A stretch of DNA of 64,000 nt from Rubrivivax sp. (lineage in GTDB: Bacteria > Pseudomonadota > Gammaproteobacteria > Burkholderiales > Burkholderiaceae_C): positions 17,291 to 81,290 of the forward strand of contig JAIXRN010000006.1 of NCBI GenBank assembly GCA_027485165.1, written 5' to 3'. The position numbers and the translations under genes are program-made. The notes beneath the pieces were generated by a model, which saw nothing but the letters and a program-made list of their open reading frames with translations, searched no databases and had not been told where the DNA came from. Below are positions 16,436 through 24,710 of the stretch, piece by piece; the first letter of the stretch is position 1; every line of letters starts with the position of its first letter.

Positions 16436-17917
16436 TCAGCCCTCGGCCGCCGCCATCAGCCGCGGCAGATTGGCCATCGCCGCCATCGCGCCAGCCTTGT
16501 AGCGGGCCAGCACGGCCAGCTTGGCGCTGTCGTCGGGCGCCACCTGGCTCATCAGGCGGCCGAAGCCGTCCAGCCGGCTGTCGCGCATCCACTGGCGCAG
16601 CGCCTTGTCCTGGCCCCAGCGCGCCTGGTTCTGCATGCCCACGGCCACCGACCGCGGGTAGCCGGCCATCGTGTGCGGGAAGGGCACGGTGGCGCACATT
16701 GCGTTCTTGGCGGCGGTGTCGGGGTAGGCCTCGTCGTGCGCCTCGATGTACGCGATGGCCGCCGCGCTGAAGGCCGGCTGCGGCAGCCGCACCAGCTGCA
16801 GCACGATGCGGCCGGGGGCGCCCGATACATCGGCCCCGCCGTCCTGAAAGATCGGCTGCAGCGGCCGCGGCGCCACAGCCGAAGCCGTGCAGTCGATGAA
16901 GATGGCGTCGGCGGGCACATCGGCAACGCCATCGGCCAGCTGCATGCGGCCAGGCGCGAGGTGCAGCAGATGGCCCAGGCGCACCACGTTGGGCAGCGTG
17001 CGCAGTGCCGCCACCTCGGCCGTGCTGACGGTGGCCAGGTGGAACATCGTTGGCATGCGGCCGGTGTCCACGCGCAGCAGCGCGCCGCAGGCTTCCAGCC
17101 GCAGGTACAGGTCGTCCAGCGACGTGGCCGCGCCGATGGCGGCCATCTGGTCGGCCTGGCTGCCGATGGCGTCGAAGAAGAATTCCGGCGCTGGCTGGGT
17201 GGTGATGCGGTTGACGAGCCAGGCGTCGCGCGGCTTGACCCAGGTGATGGCCTGCTGCGGCACGCCGGCGCCCAGCAGCCACAGCGCGGTGTCCATTGCC
17301 GTCTTGCCGGCGCCTATGACGACGAAGTGGCGGGGCAGGGGCGCCCCCGACGCCGCTGCGCCCTGCGCCAGGCGGGGCAGGGCGTTCGGGGCCACGAGCC
17401 GCACCCCGGGCTCGACCTCGAAGCGCGGCTTGTGCGTGGCCGGGATCACTGGACTGAGGTAGCGCGCATCGACGATCTTGCGGCGCACATGCACCTTCTG
17501 CACGGCGCCGGTCAGCAGGTTCTCGATGCGCGGGCCTTCGGGGCCACCCTCGTGCACCCGGCACATCGGGTGCCAGCCCACACGGCCGCTGGGCAGCAGG
17601 GTGTGCTGCAGCACGCGGTCGAAGTAGGCGCAGATCTCGGCGCCGGTGGCCAGTTCATACAGGCCCGCGTTCAGCCCCGCGTTGTCCTTGCGGCCGCTGC
17701 CGAGCGCCAGCGAATTGACGCCGTAGAAGGCCGAAGGCTGGTGCAGGGTGACGAAGGGGTAGGCGTCGTTCCAGTGCCCACCGGGCTTGCCGCGGGTATC
17801 GACCAGGGTGATGTGGGCGCCGCTGTGCGCCAGCAGCGTGTCGGCGAAGGCCAGGCCGGTGGTGCCGGCGCCGACGACGAGGTAGTCGGTGTCGATGGGG
17901 GTGGAGGTGCGGTTCAT
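16436..17917 (-). CDS. FAD/NAD(P)-dependent oxidoreductase (flavin-monooxygenase-like)
   Basis: A 493-residue two-dinucleotide-domain flavoprotein. The N-terminal FAD site is DYLVVGAGTTGLAFADTLL, followed by GGHWNDAYPFVTLHQP, which resembles the substrate-side loop of flavin-containing monooxygenases. A second Rossmann motif, FVVIGAGKTAMDTALWLLGAG near residue 195, should bind NAD(P)H. I did not see a clean FMO fingerprint FxGxxxHxxxY/F, so the reaction is left open (hydroxylation, N- or S-oxidation, or plain oxidoreduction). The gene is isolated: convergent with the transglycosylase and preceded by the broken toxin-antitoxin locus. The start is supported by the FAD motif lying at the expected distance. 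Confidence 0.8.
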   Translation of the reverse strand: MNRTSTPIDTDYLVVGAGTTGLAFADTLLAHSGAHITLVDTRGKPGGHWNDAYPFVTLHQPSAFYGVNSLALGSGRKDNAGLNAGLYELATGAEICAYFDRVLQHTLLPSGRVGWHPMCRVHEGGPEGPRIENLLTGAVQKVHVRRKIVDARYLSPVIPATHKPRFEVEPGVRLVAPNALPRLAQGAAASGAPLPRHFVVIGAGKTAMDTALWLLGAGVPQQAITWVKPRDAWLVNRITTQPAPEFFFDAIGSQADQMAAIGAATSLDDLYLRLEACGALLRVDTGRMPTMFHLATVSTAEVAALRTLPNVVRLGHLLHLAPGRMQLADGVADVPADAIFIDCTASAVAPRPLQPIFQDGGADVSGAPGRIVLQLVRLPQPAFSAAAIAYIEAHDEAYPDTAAKNAMCATVPFPHTMAGYPRSVAVGMQNQARWGQDKALRQWMRDSRLDGFGRLMSQVAPDDSAKLAVLARYKAGAMAAMANLPRLMAAAEG

Positions 17918-18034
17918 GGGGCTGGAGCCTAAGGCCTGGCTGCACAGGTCTATCGCAGCGCGCGCATTCCTGCATCGGGCGGTCTGCCGCGCGCGCCCCT
18001 GCCGGCTGGTCGACCAGCGGTCGGGCCACAGAGT

Positions 18035-18202
18035 TCAGTACCCCAAAAGGTCGTTTGAGAGACGCCAGCTTGACTCCACTAGTGTCTGCAGATTCCGGAT
18101 CAGGGCGTCTTGCACCAGCCGCGATGCGTCAAAACGTGCACGCTCGGCGTTGGTGCGCTCGAGGAGCCGTTCCACGCAGTCGCGTATGTGCATGAGCAGC
18201 AT
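18035..18202 (-). pseudogene. HepT-like (HEPN) toxin remnant
   Basis: From the ATG at 18202 the frame reads MLLMHIRDCVERLLERT, then VQDALIRNLQTLVESSWRLS, and stops after about 55 residues. This matches the first half of HepT proteins (LLHIRDAL.RI ... QDAVIRNLEIIGEA), where the Arg of the RNA-cleaving R-x4-6-H motif would follow. The C-terminal half with the His is missing. It directly abuts the MNT remnant upstream but in another frame. I judge it a decayed half of an MNT/HEPN pair, not functional. Confidence 0.55.
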
Positions 18203-18233
18203 CCGCGTTGCCTCGGGCCCCGGGGTTCGCAGC

Positions 18234-18350
18234 GGCACGGCGCATCGAACCAAAGATCCGCACACCCGTGATGCCGCGCCTGTGTGCAAGTGCCAGGAGT
18301 TCGGCACGGTGGGTTTGGATCAGCGCAGCCATGGCTGTCGGCGTAGCCAT
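18234..18350 (-). pseudogene. MntA-like nucleotidyltransferase antitoxin remnant
   Basis: The frame MAALIQTHRAELLALAHRRG, ITGVRIFGSMRR is the opening of a minimal nucleotidyltransferase. The family continues with GSxARGE...SDxDLLV, but here the DxD metal motif is absent and the frame runs into HepT-derived DNA out of register. A deletion has therefore fused the first third of the antitoxin to the start of the toxin. In intact MNT/HEPN systems MntA AMPylates HepT to silence it. Confidence 0.5.
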
Positions 18351-18475
18351 GGGCTGCCAACCCGGGCTGCCATGATCTCGAACCAGCGCGGCTTGGGTGG
18401 CTGGCAAACGCCTTGGGCGCGCCGGTAGCGGGGGCTGTCAGTCCCGTGGACCGACATTGCACAGCTGCCGCGTCC

Positions 18476-18495
18476 CAGCCCCCGTGCGGGGGCTG
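18476..18495. terminator. GC hairpin downstream of the second PEP-CTERM gene
   Basis: Perfect 8-bp stem (cagccccc/gggggctg) with a 4-base loop, 22 bp beyond the PEP-CTERM stop. There is no T-run on either strand, so it is at best a Rho-assisted or weak terminator, or simply an RNA-stabilising hairpin. Confidence 0.4.
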
Positions 18496-18517
18496 AGGCG
18501 CATGCGGCGCCGAAGGC

Positions 18518-19156
18518 TCAGCGCGCCCGTTTGCGCCGGGCCAGCAGCAGGCCGCCCAGGCCCATCAGCATCAGGACGTAGGTCTGAGGCTCGGGGATGG
18601 CAGCGGCGATGTCGCCGGGGCGCACAGCGACGGCAAAGAACGAGGCGCTTTGGCCATCGATGAACTGGTTGCCATTGCTGGCGCTGAACCGCCATGCCAA
18701 ACTGGGAATAGACGCGAACACCGAGCCGGACCAATGGTTGTTGCCGGCCTGCACGCCGTCAAACTGGCCCGACAGCCCGGCAAAACTGCTGCCCACACTG
18801 TTCCAGATCGATAAAAACTGGTTTTGGGCGCCTACCGCCGCCTCGTTATCGCCAGTGGGCAGCACCCAGCCTGTCAGGCCCGAAGCCGCCAAGCCAGCCG
18901 TTGCCGCCAAGGCCTGTGCGGAGCCCAGCGCAGCGCTGGCGCTCCAGGTGCCCGTGCCCAGGTTCCAGTTGTTCAGGATCGTGATGCCGAGCGTGGTGTC
19001 GTAGAAGAACGTGCACTTGCCCGGCCCCGTGGCCGTGCAGGTGGCGCTGGGCGCACCGGTGTTGTCACGCCCCTGGAACGCCGCCTGGGCGGTGCCTGCC
19101 ACGCCCATCAGCGCAGCCATCGTCACCGCTGCTGCGGCCTGGTGATTCAAACGCAT
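18518..19156 (-). CDS. PEP-CTERM sorting-domain protein
   Basis: A 212-residue exported protein starting at the ATG at 19156 (signal peptide MRLNHQAAAAVTMAALMGVAGTAQA). The C-terminus IPEPQTYVLMLMGLGGLLLARRKR is a PEP-CTERM anchor for exosortase processing. The body is Ser/Gly/Ala-rich with a Cys pair (CTATGPGKC) and a repeated WNLGTGTW-like aromatic turn. It resembles other PEP-CTERM cargo that reads like a DUF1566-type or lectin-like surface protein, but I cannot assign it. The upstream 155 bp is C/G-tract rich with several short hairpins. The track frame extends 72 codons upstream without a credible start. Confidence 0.87.
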   Translation of the reverse strand: MRLNHQAAAAVTMAALMGVAGTAQAAFQGRDNTGAPSATCTATGPGKCTFFYDTTLGITILNNWNLGTGTWSASAALGSAQALAATAGLAASGLTGWVLPTGDNEAAVGAQNQFLSIWNSVGSSFAGLSGQFDGVQAGNNHWSGSVFASIPSLAWRFSASNGNQFIDGQSASFFAVAVRPGDIAAAIPEPQTYVLMLMGLGGLLLARRKRAR

Positions 19157-19311
19157 GGAAAACTCCCTGGAAACCTTGGTTAGCGGTGGCCCACAGCTTC
19201 TCATGCGAGCGCGTCCCGATCTACCTTCCCCCATCCCCGACCTGGGGGACCTCAAGGGGCTGCACCCCCCGGGTGAGTGCTTCGACTCGTGGGCCGGGTG
19301 GGGTGTCGTGT

Positions 19312-19716
19312 CTACGCCTTGGCCAGCAGCTGAGCGCCACTGAGCTTGGCGGCGCCCTTGTCGAAGGTCCACAGCGGCTGTTCGTTGGCTTGGGTGACCA
19401 ATGCGACGTGAAGGCAGTCAGCGAAGTCTGCCGAGTTCTTGCGGAACAACTGCAGCGCCACTTCGAGGGCTTGCTCGGATTCGAAGCTCAGCTCGGCTGC
19501 AGAGAACAGGCTGGACAGTGTGAGCAGCACGTCGCTCTTTGCAAACCCGAAGCTCGACCTCAGCACCCACTCAAGTTCCAGCACGACGGTGACAGGAACA
19601 AACAGCGTCAGGCCCTGGCTGACGCAGCGGCTGATCAGCCGCTTCGCCGCAGCGAGCTGCGCGGCGTCGTCCTGGACGATGTAGCGCACCAGGACGTTGG
19701 TGTCGAGCGCCGCCAT
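19312..19716 (-). CDS. vapC: VapC-type PIN-domain ribonuclease toxin
   Basis: A 134-residue PIN domain. The first catalytic acid is in MAALDTNVLVRYIV. A conserved Glu is in VVLELEWVLRSSF, an Asp cluster in NSADFADCLHVALV, and a fourth acid in LWTFDKGAAKL. The Mg-dependent RNase site therefore looks complete. VapC toxins cut specific tRNAs or rRNA and are neutralised by the cognate VapB. It follows the AbrB-like antitoxin gene by 13 bp in the usual antitoxin-first order. The RNA target cannot be predicted. The pair lies in an accessory stretch next to a decayed second toxin-antitoxin locus. Confidence 0.9.
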   Translation of the reverse strand: MAALDTNVLVRYIVQDDAAQLAAAKRLISRCVSQGLTLFVPVTVVLELEWVLRSSFGFAKSDVLLTLSSLFSAAELSFESEQALEVALQLFRKNSADFADCLHVALVTQANEQPLWTFDKGAAKLSGAQLLAKA

Positions 19717-19729
19717 CTGGTTGCCGCCG

Positions 19730-19951
19730 TCAGCGCCAGGGGTTCATGTCCTCGACCCTGACGCTCTTGCCCTTCGGGCCCTTGAGCATGCCGGCCATGT
19801 CGAGGATGGACTTGGACTTGGCCCGGACGATGATGGTGCCGTCCGGCATCACCGACCAGACCAGGCGCGTACCCGGCTTGGCATCGACCAGAGCCCGGAT
19901 GTCGGCCGGCACGGTGGTCTGCCCCTTGGCAGTGATGGTGGATTCGGTCAT
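19730..19951 (-). CDS. vapB: VapB antitoxin (AbrB/MazE-type swapped-hairpin)
   Basis: A 73-residue protein; the real start is the ATG at 19951, well inside the track's 20536 frame. MTESTITAKGQTTVPADIRA is the AbrB/SpoVT DNA-binding hairpin, followed by LVWSVMPDGTIIVRAKSKS. The C-terminal tail (LKGPKGKSVRVEDMNPW) should wrap around VapC. It is expected to repress its own promoter, which must lie in the 119 bp between this gene and the response-regulator gene downstream of it on the map. Confidence 0.88.
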   Translation of the reverse strand: MTESTITAKGQTTVPADIRALVDAKPGTRLVWSVMPDGTIIVRAKSKSILDMAGMLKGPKGKSVRVEDMNPWR

Positions 19952-20070
19952 GGCTCGGCTCCTTACCAGAGCCTGGATTGTAATGCGCACCATCGGAATC
20001 TTTGCTTGACAGCTGCGGACTGTCGAGTTGCCGACCCGCCCACGCCCACGCCAGCGCCTGCACCCCGCGC

Positions 20071-21045
20071 TCAGCCCGCCTTCAACTCCCGCACCTTCTG
20101 CACCGCCACCGCCGCCGCGGCGGTGCGCGTTTCCACGCCCAGCTTTTCGAAGATGCGTTCCAGGTGCTTCTTCACCGTGGCCGGGCTGGTGCCCAGGATG
20201 TCGCCGATGTCGCGGTTGGTCTTGCCCTTCACCACCCAGTAGAGCACTTCGCTTTCGCGCAGCGTCAGGCGCAGCGCCAGCATCGTGGCCTCGACGGTGG
20301 CGGCGTCGCTCACCTCGCGCAGCACCACCAGCCAGTCTTCGTCGCTGGTGCGGCCCTGCAGCGTGCACACCAGTTGCTGCGCACCGCGGGCCAGGGTCAG
20401 CGGCTTGGTCTCGGGCTGTGCCACGGCGGCTTCCAGCCAGGCCAGCAGCACTGCTGGCACGCGGTCGGCGGCGGCTTCGGGTGGGGCGACGTCGAAGTAG
20501 GCTGGCAGCCAGCGCCGCGCCAGTGGCGTCTGCCACACCAGGCGGGCGCCGTTGTTCAGCAGCCCGTCCACCAGACGCACGGCAATCGTCGCGTGGCCAT
20601 AGGCGTCCAGCGCATTACGCGCCTGCCGCGCCTGGCGCGCCCCTCGCATGTGCACGCCCATGCGCGCGATCACTTCGGCGGCGCGGATGGGCTTGGTGAC
20701 GTAGTCCACCCCGCCGGCTTCAAACGCCGCCAGCACGTGTTCGGTCTCGGTCAGCCCGGTCATGAAGATGATCGGGATGTGCGCCGTCTCAGGCCCGGCC
20801 TTCAGGCGCCGCGCCACTTCGAAGCCGTCGATGCCGGGCATCAGCGCGTCCAGCAGCACGATGTCGGGTTCGGCCTGCTGCGCGCGCTGCAGCGCGGTGG
20901 CGCCGTCGGTGGCCACCAGCACGGTGTAGCCGGCTTCGTCCAGCGCGTCGTGCAGAACGGCCAGGTTGTCGGGCACGTCGTCGACGATCAGCACCAGGCC
21001 CAGCGTGGGCCGCGCCGGGTCCAGCGCACGGGGCTCAATCGACAC
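20071..21045 (-). CDS. LuxR-family response regulator
   Basis: A 324-residue two-domain regulator. The receiver (about 15-140) has LIVDDVPDN, phosphoacceptor IVLLDALMPGIDG, IFMTGLTE and VTKPI. A long middle region (about 145-250) is not assigned. The C-terminal HTH is of LuxR/NarL type: LTLRESEVLYWVVKGKTNRDIGDILGTSPATVKKHLERIFEKLGV. Its start codon lies 11 bp inside the end of the NCS1-histidine kinase gene, so the two are translationally coupled and almost certainly form one phosphorelay. Target genes are unknown. Confidence 0.93.
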   Translation of the reverse strand: MSIEPRALDPARPTLGLVLIVDDVPDNLAVLHDALDEAGYTVLVATDGATALQRAQQAEPDIVLLDALMPGIDGFEVARRLKAGPETAHIPIIFMTGLTETEHVLAAFEAGGVDYVTKPIRAAEVIARMGVHMRGARQARQARNALDAYGHATIAVRLVDGLLNNGARLVWQTPLARRWLPAYFDVAPPEAAADRVPAVLLAWLEAAVAQPETKPLTLARGAQQLVCTLQGRTSDEDWLVVLREVSDAATVEATMLALRLTLRESEVLYWVVKGKTNRDIGDILGTSPATVKKHLERIFEKLGVETRTAAAAVAVQKVRELKAG

Positions 21046-24000
21046 GGCTGCGCTCCAGTGCCTGCTGCACCAGTGGCGTCATGCGGTCGAATTCAAAGCC
21101 ATGGGCAAGGGCGCGAAGCGGCCCCAGGAAGGCTGCACATTCGGGGTGGTGGGTGGCGATCTCGTCGAGCTGCTTGTTCACGCCGCGAGGGTAGCCCAGG
21201 CGCAGCACGTCCTGCAGGGCCAGCAGCCTGTCGCGCGGGGGCAGGGCAGGCGGTGGTGCATCGGGTGCATCAGGCGTTTTGTCCGGTGGGTGCGCAGCCG
21301 CCGGCTCGGCCACGGTCGCCAGCCACTGCAGGCCCAGATGCTGGCCCAGCCAGTCCAGCAGCTCGTCGAAGCGCACGGGCTTGGTGATGAAGTCGGCCGC
21401 GGTGATGCCCACGTCGTTGTCCAGGCCCTTGTCGAAGGCGTTGGCCGAGACCACGGCCACCGGCGCCGTGCTCAGCCCCTGGCGGCGCAGCGCGCGGATG
21501 GTGTCCCAGCCGTCGATGCCGGGCATGGCCAGGTCCATCAGGATGGCGTCGACAGGCGCCTGCGCGGGCAGTGTCTTGGCAGGCTGCGCGTGCCCCACTT
21601 CATGCAGCAGGCCCAGCGCGGCGTGGCCGCTGGCGGCCTGCAGCACGTCAAAGCCCAGCGCTTCCAGCCGGCGTGCCAGCAGCGTGCGGTCCACCTCTTC
21701 GTTGTCCACCACCAGCACGCGCCGGCGCGGCACGGCATAGCCCGCGCGCGCGGGCAGGGCACGCGGGGCGCGGGCGCCGGGTAGTTCCGGCAGGAACAGG
21801 CGCACGCGGAACAGCGTGCCGCCTGAGCTGGCAACACCGGCTTGCGCCGTGGCCACGCGCGAGCTCACCGTCATCTCGCCGCCCATCAGGTCGGTCAGCA
21901 TCTTGGCGATCGTCAGGCCCAGGCCGGTGCCGGCCTGGCTGCCGCTGCTGCCTCCACTGCCACTGCTGCCACTGCCGCCGCTGGCATGCGCGCCACGCGA
22001 GAAGGGTTCGAAGATGCGCTCGATCTCGGCCGGCTCGATGCCCGGGCCGGTGTCTTCGATTTCGAAGATCGCCATGCCCCGCACCTGGCTGGCGCGGAAG
22101 GCCACGCGGCCCTGGGCCGTGAACTTCACCGCGTTGCCCAGCACGTTGATCAAGATCTGGCTCAGCCGCCGTTCATCGGCCCGCACCAGGGCTGGGGCGG
22201 CGTCGATGCTGTGCTCGAAGCGCAGGCCCTTGGCCAGCGCCTGCAGTTCGAACATGCGCACGATCTGCTGCAGGCTGTCGCGCAGGCGCATGGGTTGCGG
22301 GTCCAGCGCCAGCTTGCCGCTTTCGATGCGCGCGATGTCCAGCGTGCCTTCGATCAGGCTCAGTAGGTGTTCGCCGCCGCGGCGGATGACGCCCACCGCC
22401 TGGCGCCGGTGCGGCGGCATCGACGGGTCTTCGTCCAGCAGCTGCGCATAGCCCAGGATGCTGTTCAGCGGCGTGCGCAGCTCGTGGCTGATGGTGCTGA
22501 TGTAGCGCGTCTTGGCCTGGTTGGCGGTGTCGGCTGCTGCGCGTGCGGCATCGGCAGCTGCGCGTGCGGCATCAGCATTCGCACGTGCGGCGTCGGCGTT
22601 CTGCTTGGCACGCTGCAGGGCTTCGTCGGTGCGGCGGTGGCTGTCGATCTCGCGCACCAGGGCTTCGGTCTGGCGGTTGCTTTCTTCCTGCGCCACGCGC
22701 CGGCTCATCTGCGTGAGCACCAGCCACCAGCCGATGATGCCGCCCACCAGCAGCAGCGCGGCATAGGCCTTGATGAAGCCTTGCTTCAGCGTCGGGGCCA
22801 CGCTGGCGGCCTGGTCGCCCAGGCCCTTCAGTTCCAGCTGGTAGGTGACGAACAGCAGCGCGGCCAGTGCCGGCGTGACGATGGCCATCAGCAGCAGGTA
22901 GCGGCCCAGCCCGGTGTCCAGCTGCGGCCACAGGCGCTGCGGCAGCAGCGGGCGCAACAGGCTGCGCCACTGCACGGAAAGGCGCGCGGCTTCTGGCTTG
23001 CACAGGTCGTGGCAGCGCGCGTCCAGGCTGCAGCACAGGCTGCAGATGGGGCCGCCGTAGGCGGGGCACTGGGCCATGTCTTCGCCTTCGTAGGGGCGTT
23101 CGCAGATCGTGCAAAGCCGCATGCGCCGTGCCGTGCCCAGATAGGCGCCATCGGCATCTAAAGAAGTGCGGGCGATGTAGTAGCGGCCTTTTGTGGCCCA
23201 GGCGATCAGCGGCGACACCGTGAAGGCCACCGCCGCCGCAATGGCGGCCGAGAACGCCTGCGCCATCGGCCCGAAGGCGCCCAGGTAAGCGGCGATCGAC
23301 AGCACGCTGGCCGCGCCCATCGCGCCCACGCCCACCGGGTTGATGTCGTACAGGTGCGCGCGCTTGAACTCGATGCCCTTCGGGCTCCAGCCCAGGGGCT
23401 TGTTGACGACGAGATCGGCCACCACGGCCATCAGCCAGCTGATGGCGATGTTGCTGTACAGGCCCAGCACGCCGCCGATGGCCTTGAAGACTTCCAGCTC
23501 CATCAGCAGCAGCGCGATCAGGGTGTTGAACACCATCCACACCACGCGCCCGGGGTGGCTGTGCGTGATGCGCGCGAAGAAGTTGCTCCAGGCCAGGCTG
23601 CCGGCATAGGCGTTGGTGACGTTGATCTTCAGCTGCGACACCACCACGAACAGGCAGGTCACAGCCACCGCCAGCGTGTAGTTCGGGAACACGCCGTTGA
23701 AGGCCGCCAGGTACATCTGGTTCGGGTCCACCGCGCGGTCGGGCGGCACGGCCAGCTGCAGCGCCAGCATCGCCAGCAGCGCGCCGCCCAGCATCTTCAC
23801 CACCCCCAGCACCACCCAGCCCGGCCCGCCCAGCAGGACAGACCCCCACCAGCGCCAGCGGTTGGCGGGCGTCTGTTCGGGCATGAAGCGCAGGTAGTCC
23901 ACCTGTTCGCCCATCTGCGTGATGAGGGCGATGCCCACCGTCAGCGCTGCGCCGAACAGCAGCGGGTTGAAGGCCCCGCCTTGCCCGTCCAGCCCGGCAT

Positions 24001-24664
24001 AGGCCTGCAGGTCGGCCAGCAGCGTGGGGTGGGCGCTGAAGACGTAGACGTAGGGCAGCACCAGCAGCACCAGCCACAGCGGCTGCGTCCACATCTGCAG
24101 CTGGCTGATGGCCGTGACGCCGTGCGTGACCAGCGGGATGACCACCAGCGCGCAGATCAGGTAGCCCCAGGCCGGCGGGATGTCGAAGGCCAGCTCCAGC
24201 GCGTAAGCCATGATGGCCGCTTCCAGCGCGAAGAAGATGAAGGTGAAGCTGGCGTAGATGAGGCTGGTGATGGTGCTGCCGATGTAGCCGAAGCCCGCGC
24301 CGCGCGTGAGCAGGTCCATGTCCAGGCCGTAGCGCGCGGCGTAGACGCTGATGGGCAGCCCGGCAGCGAAGATCACCGCCCCCGTGGCCAGGATCGCCCA
24401 GAAGGCGTTGATGAAGCCGTACTGCACCAGCAGCGTGGCGCCCAGCGCTTCCAGCACCAGGAACGACGCCGCGCCGAAGGCGGTGTTGGACACACGCCAG
24501 CCGCTCCACTTGCGGAAAGACCGCGGCGTGAAGCGCAGCGCGTAGTCCTCGACTGTTTCGCTGGCGACCCAGCTGTTGTAGTCGCGCCGGACCTTGATGA
24601 CACGCTGCTGGGGCAGCGCGGCGGGCGGGGCGGTATGGCCTTGCGGGCCGACAGGTGCGGTCAT
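21035..24664 (-). CDS. NCS1-type transporter fused to hybrid histidine kinase/receiver
   Basis: A 1209-residue fusion. Residues about 25-490 form an NCS1-like nucleobase/cation symporter (WSGWRVSNTAFGAASFLVLE; LDMDLLTRGAGFGYIGSTIT; about 12 membrane segments). A Cys-rich cluster follows at about 513-560 (CTICERPYEGEDMAQC, CSLCCSLDARCHDLC), then two more membrane segments, a helix made of heptad repeats, HisKA (ISTISHELRTPLN near 721), and an HATPase with a Ser/Gly-rich insertion in its ATP lid. A receiver (ILMDLAMPGIDGWD near 1044) and a C-terminal helical tail complete it. The transporter part probably acts as the sensor for a purine, pyrimidine, allantoin or hydantoin-type ligand, but that is inference; it may also transport. 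It is coupled to the LuxR regulator by overlap. Confidence 0.92.
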   Translation of the reverse strand: MTAPVGPQGHTAPPAALPQQRVIKVRRDYNSWVASETVEDYALRFTPRSFRKWSGWRVSNTAFGAASFLVLEALGATLLVQYGFINAFWAILATGAVIFAAGLPISVYAARYGLDMDLLTRGAGFGYIGSTITSLIYASFTFIFFALEAAIMAYALELAFDIPPAWGYLICALVVIPLVTHGVTAISQLQMWTQPLWLVLLVLPYVYVFSAHPTLLADLQAYAGLDGQGGAFNPLLFGAALTVGIALITQMGEQVDYLRFMPEQTPANRWRWWGSVLLGGPGWVVLGVVKMLGGALLAMLALQLAVPPDRAVDPNQMYLAAFNGVFPNYTLAVAVTCLFVVVSQLKINVTNAYAGSLAWSNFFARITHSHPGRVVWMVFNTLIALLLMELEVFKAIGGVLGLYSNIAISWLMAVVADLVVNKPLGWSPKGIEFKRAHLYDINPVGVGAMGAASVLSIAAYLGAFGPMAQAFSAAIAAAVAFTVSPLIAWATKGRYYIARTSLDADGAYLGTARRMRLCTICERPYEGEDMAQCPAYGGPICSLCCSLDARCHDLCKPEAARLSVQWRSLLRPLLPQRLWPQLDTGLGRYLLLMAIVTPALAALLFVTYQLELKGLGDQAASVAPTLKQGFIKAYAALLLVGGIIGWWLVLTQMSRRVAQEESNRQTEALVREIDSHRRTDEALQRAKQNADAARANADAARAAADAARAAADTANQAKTRYISTISHELRTPLNSILGYAQLLDEDPSMPPHRRQAVGVIRRGGEHLLSLIEGTLDIARIESGKLALDPQPMRLRDSLQQIVRMFELQALAKGLRFEHSIDAAPALVRADERRLSQILINVLGNAVKFTAQGRVAFRASQVRGMAIFEIEDTGPGIEPAEIERIFEPFSRGAHASGGSGSSGSGGSSGSQAGTGLGLTIAKMLTDLMGGEMTVSSRVATAQAGVASSGGTLFRVRLFLPELPGARAPRALPARAGYAVPRRRVLVVDNEEVDRTLLARRLEALGFDVLQAASGHAALGLLHEVGHAQPAKTLPAQAPVDAILMDLAMPGIDGWDTIRALRRQGLSTAPVAVVSANAFDKGLDNDVGITAADFITKPVRFDELLDWLGQHLGLQWLATVAEPAAAHPPDKTPDAPDAPPPALPPRDRLLALQDVLRLGYPRGVNKQLDEIATHHPECAAFLGPLRALAHGFEFDRMTPLVQQALERSRVD
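22532..22594 (-). repeat. 21-bp tandem repeat (x3) encoding a heptad in the kinase signalling helix
   Basis: Three near-identical 21-bp units encode the heptapeptide ADAARAA/ADAARAN just ahead of the HisKA domain. The unit length keeps coiled-coil register. It lies inside the NCS1-kinase gene. Confidence 0.75.
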
Positions 24665-24710
24665 GCCTGTTGCGGTGCAGGTTTCGCGCCAGCGCTGGCG
24701 GCGCCTGGGA

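Noticed and set aside
19200-19300. C/G-tract hairpins upstream of the second PEP-CTERM gene as a riboswitch
   Set aside because: Only short complementary G and C runs; no recognisable aptamer pattern.
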